The notes: generated by a model not told the origin, from the sequence alone. Counted from the first letter of the stretch, positions 36,159 through 45,098 are shown. The stretch: 64,000 bases of DNA from an uncultured Maribacter sp. (GCF_947495965.1 NZ_CANMBB010000008.1:113071-177070), one strand, 5' to 3'. Numbers and translations are program-made.

Positions 36159-37262
36159 TTAAGGAAGTTGTGCCTTAGTTAAAGTACTAGAGGAGTTATC
36201 TATACTTTTCCAATCTAGCTCATGCAAATCGGAATATTCCCAATTACCAAACCTACCAAAAGGCATAATAGCATTTTGCTTTACAATTTCAATACTTTGT
36301 TGTGTTTTCACACCACTAACGGTTTCTAAAGGGTATGCCATTTCTACAAATAATTCTTTTGCAAAATGTAAGTCTATAATATTAGGTACTAATTGTTCTA
36401 CACGTTTTTTAACTGTTTCTGGAGTAACTTTACCACGGCTTTGACCACCAAGTTGTGCTAATAAAAAATTATCTTTTACCGAAAATATTCGGGTAGTAGC
36501 AGAGGTATAGTCACAATCGTAAATCATTTGGTTTTCTTTAAAACCAGAATCGTAAGTAAAAAAATAAAATAAGGCACTAGCACAAGCAGTATTATGATCC
36601 TGCTCTAAACCACAATAATGTAATAAATTATGCAACGGTATCGTAGATAGTAAAGTATCATACCTAATAATACTATTATTTAAATGTACCTCCTTTTTTT
36701 CCACATCAATATGCTCTATACTATTATACAACCATTCATTTGGGTTTAATTGATCCACAGCATATTTATAAAGTGATTTTCCGTTAACATAGCCTAATCT
36801 AGTATTACCAGAAGAAGACATATAATGCTTAGCAATTTTATATTGCACCTGACTTAGAGGTTGTTGTAGCATACTTTTACCCCATTGCTTAAGCCCTAAA
36901 CATAAATTACGATCTATACCTTGTTTATTAATCATAAAAGATGCTAAAGAATCTTTACTCGCTTTTATGTTGTTCAAATTAAAATTTTCTAAAGGAGAAA
37001 AGCTTACTTTAATTGGGTCTTGCTTTGGGATACTTTTAAACAAACTAGAACTATACAATGTAGATTCTTCTACAGGGTAAATAGGTAAGGGGCTAAAGTC
37101 TTCACCATTATGTTCTATGGTAAAAATAGAGGACGAAGTCTTGTTTTTAAGAATCAGAATATCCTCTTTTTTATGTGTTAATGCTAATTTATGGTAAGCA
37201 ACTAAAGAAGCATAGCCATAACCAAGAAGACAATATTTTACATGCTTTGTGTTTTTTTGCAT
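36159..37262 (-). CDS. Flavin/NAD-fold oxidoreductase-like protein (amine oxidase/UDP-galactopyranose mutase-like)
   Basis: A 367-residue protein that looks like a reduced FAD-dependent amine-oxidase-fold enzyme. It starts KYCLLGYGYASLVAYHKLAL, where the third glycine of the Rossmann G-x-G-x2-G is a serine. The middle has YDTLLSTIPLHNLLHY, a segment typical of protoporphyrinogen-oxidase and mutase folds. The end has AIMPFGRFGNWEYSDLHE, resembling the FAD-contacting GRxGxWxY motif. It could act on a nucleotide sugar or be catalytically altered. It stands alone in orientation, between the epimerase operon and a divergent glycosyltransferase. The family is uncertain. Confidence 0.6.
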   Translation of the reverse strand: MQKNTKHVKYCLLGYGYASLVAYHKLALTHKKEDILILKNKTSSSIFTIEHNGEDFSPLPIYPVEESTLYSSSLFKSIPKQDPIKVSFSPLENFNLNNIKASKDSLASFMINKQGIDRNLCLGLKQWGKSMLQQPLSQVQYKIAKHYMSSSGNTRLGYVNGKSLYKYAVDQLNPNEWLYNSIEHIDVEKKEVHLNNSIIRYDTLLSTIPLHNLLHYCGLEQDHNTACASALFYFFTYDSGFKENQMIYDCDYTSATTRIFSVKDNFLLAQLGGQSRGKVTPETVKKRVEQLVPNIIDLHFAKELFVEMAYPLETVSGVKTQQSIEIVKQNAIMPFGRFGNWEYSDLHELDWKSIDNSSSTLTKAQLP

Positions 37263-37580
37263 TGGATATGTTGAGTGGTGTAATCTCTATTATTAAAATA
37301 CGTTAGAAAATTAATGCTTTTAGGTAATTAATAAAAACATATCGGTTTAATACCCCAAAAGGCTCTGTATAACGCTAAAAGCACTTCATTTATTTTAGAT
37401 AATTTATTGAAATAAAAAACAGCTCCCAATATATTTACTAACAGTACTGTAAGTTTTTTAGGTTTATTTTAAATTTAAAATAAATAACTTTACTTGTACA
37501 AAATACAATAATTAATACCCAATTATTGTTAGCAATAAACTTTAGTAATCATGCCCATCATAATATTTATAGAGTAGTAC
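37263..37580. promoter_or_regulatory. Divergent intergenic region with a 22-bp palindrome
   Basis: 318 non-coding bases between divergent genes. A perfect 22-bp palindrome lies at 37463-37484 (half-site TTTATTTTAAA) and abuts TAACTTTA (37485-37492), one base off the -7 consensus, on the plus strand. A smaller palindrome ACAGTACTGT lies at 37441-37450. I see no RNA gene or coding remnant here. Confidence 0.45.
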
Positions 37581-38825
37581 ATGAAGAAAGTTTTATTAAG
37601 TGCCTATGCTTGTTCCCCATTTAGAGGATCCGAGTGGAATGTAGGATGGTCTTGGGCAACAGGGCTTGCCCAAAAAGGGTATAAGGTATTTTGTGTTATA
37701 AACGTAGAAGATCAGGAAGATTGCGAAAAAGAAAAAAAACGGTTACAATTACACAACCTTACTTTTGTTCCAATAGGCTTATCCTATAATCTAGATAAAT
37801 ACCTGTTAAACAATTCTTCTAAAACTATTTACTTACACTATTACCTTTGGAAAAAAAAGGCCGCCAATAGTATACAAAAACTACATAAAAAAGAATGTTT
37901 TGCTATTGCACACCATGTTAGTTATGGCAGTTTTCAACAAGGTAGTCCGTTATATAAATTAGAAAATTGTAAAATTATTTTTGGACCAGTCGGTGGCGGA
38001 CAAATGGCATTACCTATTTTTAAACCCTATTTTGGAACTTCTTGGCGTATCGAAATTATTCGTAAATATGTATCTAAATTTCATATGCGTTATAACCACT
38101 CTTTAAAGGCTACCTTAAAAAAAGCAACTATAATTTTAACCGCAAACCAAGAAACTACAGCGCTATTAAAAACTTCTAAATTTTACAAAGAAGGTAGTGA
38201 TTTTTATGTAAGCGATTCTGCTTTACCCGTACGTTTTGAAAAAAATACATTTACGCCTAAACTAGCTAAAAAAGAATTTAGAATTTTATGGGTTGGTAGG
38301 TTATTAGCGCGTAGAGGTTTAGAACTTTCTCTAAAATCTTTATCGTATTTACCGGACAGTATACCTTATAGACTAATAATTGTAGGGGATGGGGAGCAAG
38401 CCAATAAAATAGACTGCTGGATAACAAAATACCAATTAGACAAAACCAAAATAGAACATTTGGGTTGGGTTGCTTATGACCAAATGCATCAAGAGTACAA
38501 AAATGCCGATATACTCCTTTTTTGTCCTCTACGAGATACGGCGGGTTTACAAGCTACCGAGGCAATGGGGTTTGGCCTACCTGTAATTACCCTAAATATT
38601 AGTGGTATGCGTACCATTGTTCCGAGCAATTGTGGTATAAAAATAGACCCTACTACTACCAATGGCACAGCAAAAGATATTGCACTTGCCATAGAACAAA
38701 TGTATAAAGACGAGGATTTTAGAAAAAAAGCTAGTGAAAACGCTTTTAACGAAGCAATACAAAATACTTGGAAACGTAAGATAGACCGTATTACCCGTAA
38801 GTTTTACGAAACAAAAGATAAATAA
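37581..38825 (+). CDS. Glycosyltransferase, GT4-like
   Basis: A 414-residue GT-B enzyme. The opening LLSAYACSPFRGSEWNVGWSWA is the glycine/acceptor loop of a recognisable GT4 subgroup, GPVGGGQMALP follows, and the donor domain has ILWVGRLLARRGLELSL and GLQATEAMGFGLPVITL. It is separated from the main operon by divergent orientation and may add a side-chain or terminal sugar, but that is a guess. Expression probably comes from the palindrome-bearing region upstream. Confidence 0.9.
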   Translation: MKKVLLSAYACSPFRGSEWNVGWSWATGLAQKGYKVFCVINVEDQEDCEKEKKRLQLHNLTFVPIGLSYNLDKYLLNNSSKTIYLHYYLWKKKAANSIQKLHKKECFAIAHHVSYGSFQQGSPLYKLENCKIIFGPVGGGQMALPIFKPYFGTSWRIEIIRKYVSKFHMRYNHSLKATLKKATIILTANQETTALLKTSKFYKEGSDFYVSDSALPVRFEKNTFTPKLAKKEFRILWVGRLLARRGLELSLKSLSYLPDSIPYRLIIVGDGEQANKIDCWITKYQLDKTKIEHLGWVAYDQMHQEYKNADILLFCPLRDTAGLQATEAMGFGLPVITLNISGMRTIVPSNCGIKIDPTTTNGTAKDIALAIEQMYKDEDFRKKASENAFNEAIQNTWKRKIDRITRKFYETKDK

Positions 38826-38935
38826 TATCTCCTACCCTATTTACTACTACTTTGTTATATCGATTTTATTTACCAAATAACTAATATAAAAAGAGGTATC
38901 GTATTTATTTAATAAATTTACAAATTGATGTAAAA

Positions 38936-38955
38936 ACCTATTAAGTTAAATAGGT
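38936..38955. promoter_or_regulatory. Short inverted repeat upstream of the tail-fibre-like gene
   Basis: ACCTATT and AATAGGT (7-bp arms, 6-base spacer) lie 15 bases before the start codon, where an RNA hairpin or bound protein could affect translation or transcription. Confidence 0.3.
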
Positions 38956-38969
38956 ATTAGAAAAATGCT

Positions 38970-40223
38970 ATGAAAAATTTACTTCTTATACTTCTATTTA
39001 TTTATACCAATTTAGTAATTGGTCAAATTAAAATTGGAGATAATCCGGAAATACTAGACACAAACTCTTTACTAGAATTAGAAAGCGACTCTAAAGTATT
39101 AGTTATTAGCAGAATGTCTGAAGCACAAATACTTGCCTTAACTCCTTTACAAGGAGCCATGGTATACAATACAGATGCATCTTGCATTTTCTATTTTGAT
39201 GGAAGTAACTGGAATAATTTGTGCGAAGGAGGAAGTACTGGCGCCATTTCATGGGGAAATATTACAGGTACCATAACCGACCAAGCAGATTTAGTTACCG
39301 AATTACAAAATTATGTAGACCTAACAACTGCGCAAAATATAGCAGGTGAAAAAACATTAACGGAAAAATTTACGGTAAACACTGGAGACACCAGTGCACA
39401 AATTGCAGAATTTTTAGGAAGAGTAAAAGGTGAAAATGCCGTAGATCCTGAAGATTTTATAACTAAATTTCAATTAGATACTTTATCTACAACGGGGAGT
39501 GCAACTACCACTTGGGCAGACATTACAGGAGATATTGTAGATAATACAGACTTAACTACAGAATTAGCAAATTATGTAAATCTAACAACTGCTCAAAATG
39601 TAGCAGGTGAAAAAACATTAACCGAAAAATTTACAGTAAACACTGGAGACACCAGTGCACAAATTGCAGAGTTTTTAGGGCGAGTAAAAGGTGAAAATGG
39701 AACAGAGGATGAAGATTTTGCAACAATGCAACAGCTAAATGCTGTTAGTGCAGGGGCACTAACTGGAACACCTGGATCTATCTTTTTTGCAGATGATTAT
39801 ACCGAACCTACAGTAGATAATGCCAATTTATTTTGGGATGAAGATAACAAACAACTTAGGGTTGGTGATAATTCTCCTCCTTCTGGAACAAATGAATTAA
39901 CAACATTAAACTTACAAGGTTCTATTTCTACACCAATAGGTTACCCAACAACTTTAACTGAAGAACATCATACAACTATTATCGACTGGTCTACATGGGT
40001 AACACTACCCAATCCTGAAACCTGTGTAGGAAGAATATATATAATAAAAACATCTGAACTAAATAAAAACAACCCTAGTGAAACAACTAGGGTTAGAATA
40101 AGAAATAATGCTGGATATAATGCAAGCTATTATGATACAGGATCTGTAGAAAGATATGAATTTCCACCAGGTACTGTAACACAGATACAAAGTTCGGGTA
40201 CTAGATGGGAGCAAATTAACTAA
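38970..40223 (+). CDS. Secreted repeat protein with phage tail-fibre-like architecture
   Basis: A 417-residue exported protein with signal peptide MKNLLLILLFIYTNLVIGQ. Residues 20-85 resemble a flavobacterial surface-protein head (NSLLELES...GAMVYNTD...FDGSNWNNL). Two near-identical units follow with an 87-residue period, each with WxDITG or WGNITG, a TDLxTELxNYV turn and a KTLTEKFTVNTGDTSAQIAEFL block. The last 150 residues have FFADDYTEPTVDNANLFWDED and NKQLRVGDNSP, patterns I associate with tail fibres and trimeric adhesins. A trimeric surface fibre is a reasonable guess. No other phage genes are nearby. Confidence 0.7.
   Translation: MKNLLLILLFIYTNLVIGQIKIGDNPEILDTNSLLELESDSKVLVISRMSEAQILALTPLQGAMVYNTDASCIFYFDGSNWNNLCEGGSTGAISWGNITGTITDQADLVTELQNYVDLTTAQNIAGEKTLTEKFTVNTGDTSAQIAEFLGRVKGENAVDPEDFITKFQLDTLSTTGSATTTWADITGDIVDNTDLTTELANYVNLTTAQNVAGEKTLTEKFTVNTGDTSAQIAEFLGRVKGENGTEDEDFATMQQLNAVSAGALTGTPGSIFFADDYTEPTVDNANLFWDEDNKQLRVGDNSPPSGTNELTTLNLQGSISTPIGYPTTLTEEHHTTIIDWSTWVTLPNPETCVGRIYIIKTSELNKNNPSETTRVRIRNNAGYNASYYDTGSVERYEFPPGTVTQIQSSGTRWEQIN
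39315..39438 (+). repeat. Internal coding repeat, unit 1
   Basis: 124 bases repeated at 39576-39699 (period 261 bases, in frame), with about nine in ten positions identical. The shared block GGAGACACCAGTGCACAAAT is unchanged. The high nucleotide identity points to a recent duplication or gene conversion. Confidence 0.85.
39576..39699 (+). repeat. Internal coding repeat, unit 2
   Basis: Second unit of the duplication described at 39315. Most differences are synonymous (for example gaattt/gagttt), so the protein repeat is kept. Confidence 0.85.
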
Positions 40224-40245
40224 ACCTACCTAAAGTTTGTAAACC

Positions 40246-40665
40246 CTAAAACTGCTCCAACATATAATTCAATAAATCTGTAGTACTAATAATACCCACT
40301 AATTTTTTATCGTCTATTACTGGAATGGCATGAAATTCTTTTTTAGATAATAACTGTGCTACTTCTCTAATAGTAGTCTTAGAAGTTACACTTACTAAAT
40401 TTTTAGCCATTACCTGTTCCAAAGTAAACATATTATAAACCACAGTTTCTACAGAGTCATCATCTTCATCTACAGAATCGGCAAAACTAATACGTAATAG
40501 ATCGGTATAACTTAATATACCTTTTACTTCTTCCCCATTAACAATAGGTATATGTCGTATATGATGCTTTTTAAATAAATGTTCTGCTTTATCTAAAGAA
40601 TCTACAGTATTTAGAGTAATGACCTCTTTTGTCATTATTTCAGAAATTGGTGTGCTCTTTTTCAT
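40246..40665 (-). CDS. CBS-domain pair protein
   Basis: A 139-residue protein made of two CBS motifs: ISEIMTKEVITLNTVDSLDKAEHLFKKHHIRHIPIVNGEEVKGILSYTDLL, and EQVMAKNLVSVTSKTTIREVAQLLSKKEFHAIPVIDDKKLVGIISTTDLLNYML. An acidic linker (DSVDEDDDS) lies between them. Such stand-alone pairs bind adenine nucleotides and regulate partner proteins; the partner is unknown. The ATG at 40665 is preferred over a TTG at 40707. It ends 22 bases from the convergent tail-fibre-like gene and lies downstream of the rny terminator. Confidence 0.88.
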   Translation of the reverse strand: MKKSTPISEIMTKEVITLNTVDSLDKAEHLFKKHHIRHIPIVNGEEVKGILSYTDLLRISFADSVDEDDDSVETVVYNMFTLEQVMAKNLVSVTSKTTIREVAQLLSKKEFHAIPVIDDKKLVGIISTTDLLNYMLEQF

Positions 40666-40737
40666 AGGATTAATTTTTGTTTCTTCCCTTAAAGTTATAC
40701 ACAACAAATTCTACCACACATGATAAATATCAGTCAT

Positions 40738-40785
40738 AAAAAAAAGCTATTACAAAACATATTTACATGTTTTGCAATAGCTTTT
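40738..40785 (-). terminator. Rho-independent terminator of rny
   Basis: On the minus strand AAAAGCTATTGCAAAACAT pairs with its complement across a six-base loop, followed by eight U residues. The one imperfect pair is a G-U wobble on this strand but a mismatch on the other, so it is built for the minus strand. Confidence 0.85.
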
Positions 40786-40813
40786 AAAATTATCTGTTTT
40801 TTAGCGAAAATGC

Positions 40814-42382
40814 TTACTTAGCCACATTAACAGCTCTTGTTTCTCTAATAACTGTAACTTTTACTTGTCCAGGATAGGTCATATCCGTTTGTATTTTTTG
40901 TGAAATTTCAAAAGACAATTCAGCAGCTTTATCATCATTCACCTTTTCGCTTTCTACAATTACACGTAACTCTCTACCCGCTTGTATTGCGTATGCTTTT
41001 TGTACGCCATTGAATCCAAATGCTATTTCTTCTAAATCTTTTAAACGTTGTATATAAGAATCTAATACTTGTCTTCTTGCCCCTGGTCTTGCGCCACTAA
41101 TAGCATCACAAACTTGTACTATTGGAGAAATTAACGTTTTCATTTCTATCTCGTCATGGTGCGCTCCAATAGCATTACAAACGTCTGGTTTTTCACCAAA
41201 TTTTTCTGCCCATTGCATACCCAAAATAGCATGTGGTGTTTCTACTTCTGCCTCTGTATTTGGCACCTTACCAATATCATGTAACAAACCAGCTCTTTTA
41301 GCTAGCTTAGGATTCAACCCTAATTCTGCTGCCATAACACCACAAAGTTTTGCTACTTCTCTAGAGTGCTGTAATAAGTTTTGTCCGTAAGAAGAACGGT
41401 ACTTCATTCTACCAACCGCTTTTATTAATTCTGGATGCAATCCATGAATTCCTAAATCTATAACCGTACGCTTTCCTATTTCTACAATTTCTTGTTCTAT
41501 TTGCTTTTCGGTTTTCCTAACTACTTCTTCTATACGTGCTGGGTGTATTCTACCATCGGTAACTAATTTGTGTAACGATAAACGAGCTACCTCTCTACGA
41601 ACAGAATCAAAACAAGAAAGTATAATAGCCTCTGGGGTATCATCCACAATAATTTCTACACCTGTAGCAGCTTCTATAGCTCTAATGTTTCTACCTTCTC
41701 TACCTATTATACGTCCTTTTACATCATCCGATTCTAAATTAAAAACAGACACGCAATTCTCTACAGCTTCTTCTGTCCCTATACGTTGTATACTATTTAT
41801 TACAATCTTTTTAGCTTCTTGCTGTGCTGTTAATTTAGCTTCTTCGATTGTAGATTGTATGTAAGACATAGCGTCTGACTTTGCAGTTTCTTTTAATGAC
41901 GCTAATAGTTGGCTTTTTGCTTCCTCTGCAGATAAGCCAGAAATAACCTCTAATTGCTGCACTTGATTTTTATGCAATTTTTCTAATTCAGATTGCTTCT
42001 TTTCTAAAAAATCTGATTTATGTTCAACGTCTTTTAGTTTACTTTCTAACTGACTGTTTATTTTTTTATTCTTAGCGAGCTCTCCACTTACTTGAGATTC
42101 TTTATCCCTTGTTCGCTTTTCTGCTTCACCAATTTTCTTATCCTTATTAATTATAACTTTTTCATGCTCCGCTTTTAGCTCTAAAAACTTTTCTTTAGCC
42201 TGAAAAATTTTATCTTTTTTAATATTCTCTCCTTCAATTTTAGCTTCCTTTAATATGCTTTGCGCATCTTTCTTTGCCGAGGCAATGGTTTTAGAAGCCT
42301 TACCCTTTTCCATAAATTTTGCTATTACAAAACCTATTGCAAGACCTACTATTCCTGCTATAATCAATATACTGTTATCCAT
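40814..42382 (-). CDS. rny: Ribonuclease Y
   Basis: A 522-residue membrane-anchored endoribonuclease that initiates mRNA decay. An N-terminal membrane segment (residues 4-21) leads into a long charged coiled coil (about 25-200). A KH domain carries [19 protein letters not shown] (223-241), and an HD domain carries LLHDIGK (His368-Asp369) with HHDEIE downstream. Length and order are standard. It lies downstream of the 6S-like RNA and ends in its own terminator. Confidence 0.96.
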   Translation of the reverse strand: MDNSILIIAGIVGLAIGFVIAKFMEKGKASKTIASAKKDAQSILKEAKIEGENIKKDKIFQAKEKFLELKAEHEKVIINKDKKIGEAEKRTRDKESQVSGELAKNKKINSQLESKLKDVEHKSDFLEKKQSELEKLHKNQVQQLEVISGLSAEEAKSQLLASLKETAKSDAMSYIQSTIEEAKLTAQQEAKKIVINSIQRIGTEEAVENCVSVFNLESDDVKGRIIGREGRNIRAIEAATGVEIIVDDTPEAIILSCFDSVRREVARLSLHKLVTDGRIHPARIEEVVRKTEKQIEQEIVEIGKRTVIDLGIHGLHPELIKAVGRMKYRSSYGQNLLQHSREVAKLCGVMAAELGLNPKLAKRAGLLHDIGKVPNTEAEVETPHAILGMQWAEKFGEKPDVCNAIGAHHDEIEMKTLISPIVQVCDAISGARPGARRQVLDSYIQRLKDLEEIAFGFNGVQKAYAIQAGRELRVIVESEKVNDDKAAELSFEISQKIQTDMTYPGQVKVTVIRETRAVNVAK

Positions 42383-42401
42383 AGTGTTAAATATTTAATA
42401 T

Positions 42402-42571
42402 AAAAAAGCCCACATTAGCGAAGTTTTGTACAAACTCCAAAATACAGGTTTAGGGCTAACAAATAGATCAAGGATCCTTATACAAGTAAGGCTTGCTTTT
42501 ACCATTTAAACTCACCCTTTTTAAACAATTTAATGTTGAGTTTGTCAAAAGATATTACCAATGTGGGCAGT
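42402..42571 (-). ncRNA. ssrS: 6S-like RNA (6S-Flavo type)
   Basis: Between zapA and rny the minus strand folds into a long rod. The closing stem GCCCACATT pairs with AATGTGGGC at the two ends, the second ending in TTTTTTA so that it doubles as a terminator. Further in, ACAAACTC pairs with GAGTTTGT, and an apical CCTTA...TAAGG hairpin lies near the middle, leaving an open central region. An RNA of about 170 bases with this outline next to zapA matches 6S RNA, which mimics an open promoter and binds RNA polymerase. The 5' end is 25 bases after the zapA stop, so it may be processed from the zapA message; no TAnnTTTG promoter is seen for it. Confidence 0.8.
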
Positions 42572-42594
42572 AACTTTAGTTTATTTATAAGAAC

Positions 42595-42891
42595 TTATTT
42601 TATTCCAAGTTTAGAACTCACTAATAAATCTAACGCTTTTAAACGTTCAGTAGCTTCATCAGTTCCTTCTGCTTTTTCAATGCCTTTTTGCTCTATTTTC
42701 GAAGCAAATTGCAAGGCACACATTGCCAGTACATCTTGCTTGTCTCTTACTGCATAGTTTTGCTCAAATTTCTTTGCAAGCTGCTCTATATTTTTAGCGG
42801 CTTTACGCAGTCCTTCCTCTTGACTAGGGTCTATGGTTAAAGGATATACCCTATCTGCAATAGAAAGCTTTATTTTGAGCTTTTCTGACAT
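42595..42891 (-). CDS. zapA: Cell division protein ZapA
   Basis: A 98-residue protein: a small N-terminal beta-rich part (LKIKLSIADRVYPLTIDPSQEEGLRKAAKNIEQ) and a C-terminal helix that forms a coiled coil in ZapA tetramers, with DVLAMCALQFASKIEQK in its centre. ZapA cross-links FtsZ filaments at the division site. It lies 16 bases after a coiled-coil gene and just upstream of the 6S-like RNA, a linkage also known for 6S RNA in Gammaproteobacteria. Confidence 0.88.
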   Translation of the reverse strand: MSEKLKIKLSIADRVYPLTIDPSQEEGLRKAAKNIEQLAKKFEQNYAVRDKQDVLAMCALQFASKIEQKGIEKAEGTDEATERLKALDLLVSSKLGIK

Positions 42892-42907
42892 ATGTATTAT
42901 TAAAACA

Positions 42908-43198
42908 TTATTCTGCTAGTTGTGCTATACAATAGTCCAACTCTCTAATTAATGTATTTATTTTAAGCTTAGCTTCGGTTTTATTTGTATCACTGCCCAG
43001 CATTGAATTTGCCAATTTAAGGGAATTGTATTTGTCCTTCCACTCTGTAATACTCTTACGAGTAACATCATGATCCATTTTAATAGTCACTAATTCTTTT
43101 TCTAACTTTTCATTAGCCCGCTGTTGCACTTCTAATTTATGCAATAACTTGCTAATTTTGTTTTCTAAGGAATCAACAATTTTAACCAATTCACTCAT
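42908..43198 (-). CDS. Small coiled-coil protein upstream of zapA
   Basis: A 96-residue, almost wholly helical protein. Heptad-like spacing runs from ELVKIVDSLENKISKLLHKLE through about residue 70, and the C-terminus TLIRELDYCIAQLAE forms a conserved-looking cap. It resembles ZapB-like division factors in size and shape and is the first gene of the zapA unit, so a role with ZapA is plausible, but I do not recognise a named family. The ATG at 43198 is used; the codon at 43204 is TTG. Confidence 0.75.
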   Translation of the reverse strand: MSELVKIVDSLENKISKLLHKLEVQQRANEKLEKELVTIKMDHDVTRKSITEWKDKYNSLKLANSMLGSDTNKTEAKLKINTLIRELDYCIAQLAE

Positions 43199-43222
43199 AC
43201 ACAAAAATCAATGCGTTTTACA

Positions 43223-43253
43223 CAAAGTTAACATACATCTTAAGACTTAGCAA
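43223..43253 (-). promoter_or_regulatory. Promoter of the coiled-coil/zapA/6S unit
   Basis: On the minus strand TAACTTTG (43230-43223) matches the -7 consensus and an ATTG -33 element (TTG at 43253-43251) stands 20 bases upstream. The start codon follows after 24 bases. Confidence 0.55.
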
Positions 43254-43394
43254 TATTTTTTTAATTATTATTTATAGAATACTTTAAATCATTTAAAAAC
43301 GTTGCTTATTAAACAGGAATTTTAATTAAAACACCAAGAGTTTGTTTAAGGTTTAATTCCTATTAATTACTTTCGTAGTAACTTATCTATATTT

Positions 43395-45092
43395 ATGAAA
43401 CGTGCTTTTTTATTTTTTACTTTTATTTTATTTTTTACTTTCCAAACAAACGCTCAGACCGCATACCCACAAGATACTTTTAGATCCCCAATGGACATTC
43501 CTTTAATTTTAGCAGGTACATTTGGAGAGTTACGGTCCAACCACTTTCATTCTGGAATAGATATAAAAACAAAACAAAGAGAAGGACTTCCTATTTATGG
43601 CATAGGAGATGGTACAATTACTAGAATAAAAGTTTCGCTCTGGGGATATGGAAAAGTAATTTACATTGCGCATCCTAATGGATATACCTCGGTATATGGA
43701 CATCTTCAAAAATTTTCTCCAAAAATTGAAAGCTATATTAAGAAATTACAATACCAAAAAAAGTCTTATGAAGTAGAAGTTTTTCCTGACTATGGGGATT
43801 TAAAGATTGAAAAGGGAGAACTTATTGCTTATAGCGGTAATACAGGTAGTTCTGGAGGACCGCATTTACATTTTGAAATACGTAGCAGTGCTACAGAAAA
43901 ACCAACCAACCCATTACTTTACGGATATAAGGTTGATGATGCTACAAACCCTACGCTATTAAAATTATTTGGATATCCTCTAAGTACAAATGCTATAGTT
44001 AACAAAAGCAACGAAAGAATACAATTGAATTTTAAGAAACAAAAAGACGGTTCTTTTTTAGCAGACAAAGTAACAGCTATAGGTACCATAGGTTTTGGTT
44101 TTGTTGGTTTTGACCGACAAGATATGGCTGCTAATAAAAACGGCATTTTTTCTCTAGAACAAATAGTAAACGGGAAGGTATATACAGAATTTGATTTTGA
44201 AAAATTTTCATTTTCGGAATCTAGATATATAAACACCCTAATTGATTATGAGTTTTATAGCAAATACAGACAACGCATTCAAAAATGTTTTAAAACACCT
44301 AGTAACAGACTTAGTATTTATAACAAAATTAAAAATAACGGTAAAATCTCTGTAGTAGAAGGACTGTCTTATACCGTAGAAATTAGATTAAAAGATGTAG
44401 AAGGGAATACAACTAAATTAATAATACCTGTTGAAGGAAAAAAAGAGGAGTTACAAAAAGTAAAAAAGGCGCTAAAAACGGACTACTATGTTGTTGCTAA
44501 AAAGCCAAATAATTTTAGCGCAGGCCCTGCCAAAATTTATTTTCCTTCTAATACTTTCTATGAGGATTTTTATATGAATTTAGAACACACAAATGATACA
44601 ATAACATTTCATAATAGTAGTGTTCCTGCACATAGAAATTTCACCATTACTTTTGATGCTTCTAAATATTCTAAAGAAGAACAAAAAAAATTATTCATTG
44701 CCCGCTTAGATAGTAAACTAAAACCTAGCCATGTAACCACATACAAAAGAGGTAATACCTTTACAACAAAAACTAAATATTTAGGCACATACACTATTGC
44801 AAAAGATACTGTTGCTCCAAAGATTTCTCCTAAAAATTTTAAAGCCAAACAATGGTTAAACAATTACAAATATTTGAGTCTTAAAATAACTGATGATTTT
44901 AGTGGCATAAACACCTACTCTGCTACCATAAATGGAGAATGGGTTTTAATGGAATATGAGAGTAAAAAAAACACCATAACCTATAACTTTGAAGACAAAG
45001 TACTAAAAGAACAAAAGTGCAATCTTAAAGTTTTAGTTACAGATAATGTTGGTAATACTAAAGAATATACCACTACTTTTTACAGAAAATAA
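43395..45092 (+). CDS. M23 family peptidase (periplasmic, LytM-type)
   Basis: A 565-residue exported protein with signal peptide ending FQTNAQT. The N-terminal LytM domain keeps all zinc ligands, with HFHSGID (His52, Asp56) and GPHLHFE (His157, His159), so it should cleave peptidoglycan cross-links or other glycine-rich peptides. Residues 180-565 are a beta-rich region with SYTVEIRLKDVEGNTTKL and FTITFDASKYSKEEQKKL, which resembles Ig-like domains and is usual in this flavobacterial type. It lies six bases before the TonB receptor gene, so the two form an operon. Confidence 0.9.
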   Translation: MKRAFLFFTFILFFTFQTNAQTAYPQDTFRSPMDIPLILAGTFGELRSNHFHSGIDIKTKQREGLPIYGIGDGTITRIKVSLWGYGKVIYIAHPNGYTSVYGHLQKFSPKIESYIKKLQYQKKSYEVEVFPDYGDLKIEKGELIAYSGNTGSSGGPHLHFEIRSSATEKPTNPLLYGYKVDDATNPTLLKLFGYPLSTNAIVNKSNERIQLNFKKQKDGSFLADKVTAIGTIGFGFVGFDRQDMAANKNGIFSLEQIVNGKVYTEFDFEKFSFSESRYINTLIDYEFYSKYRQRIQKCFKTPSNRLSIYNKIKNNGKISVVEGLSYTVEIRLKDVEGNTTKLIIPVEGKKEELQKVKKALKTDYYVVAKKPNNFSAGPAKIYFPSNTFYEDFYMNLEHTNDTITFHNSSVPAHRNFTITFDASKYSKEEQKKLFIARLDSKLKPSHVTTYKRGNTFTTKTKYLGTYTIAKDTVAPKISPKNFKAKQWLNNYKYLSLKITDDFSGINTYSATINGEWVLMEYESKKNTITYNFEDKVLKEQKCNLKVLVTDNVGNTKEYTTTFYRK

Positions 45093-45098
45093 TTTTGT

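Noticed and set aside
39315..39699. Possible CRISPR or tandem-repeat array
   Set aside because: There are only two units, they are coding and in frame, and the intervening sequence continues the same protein.
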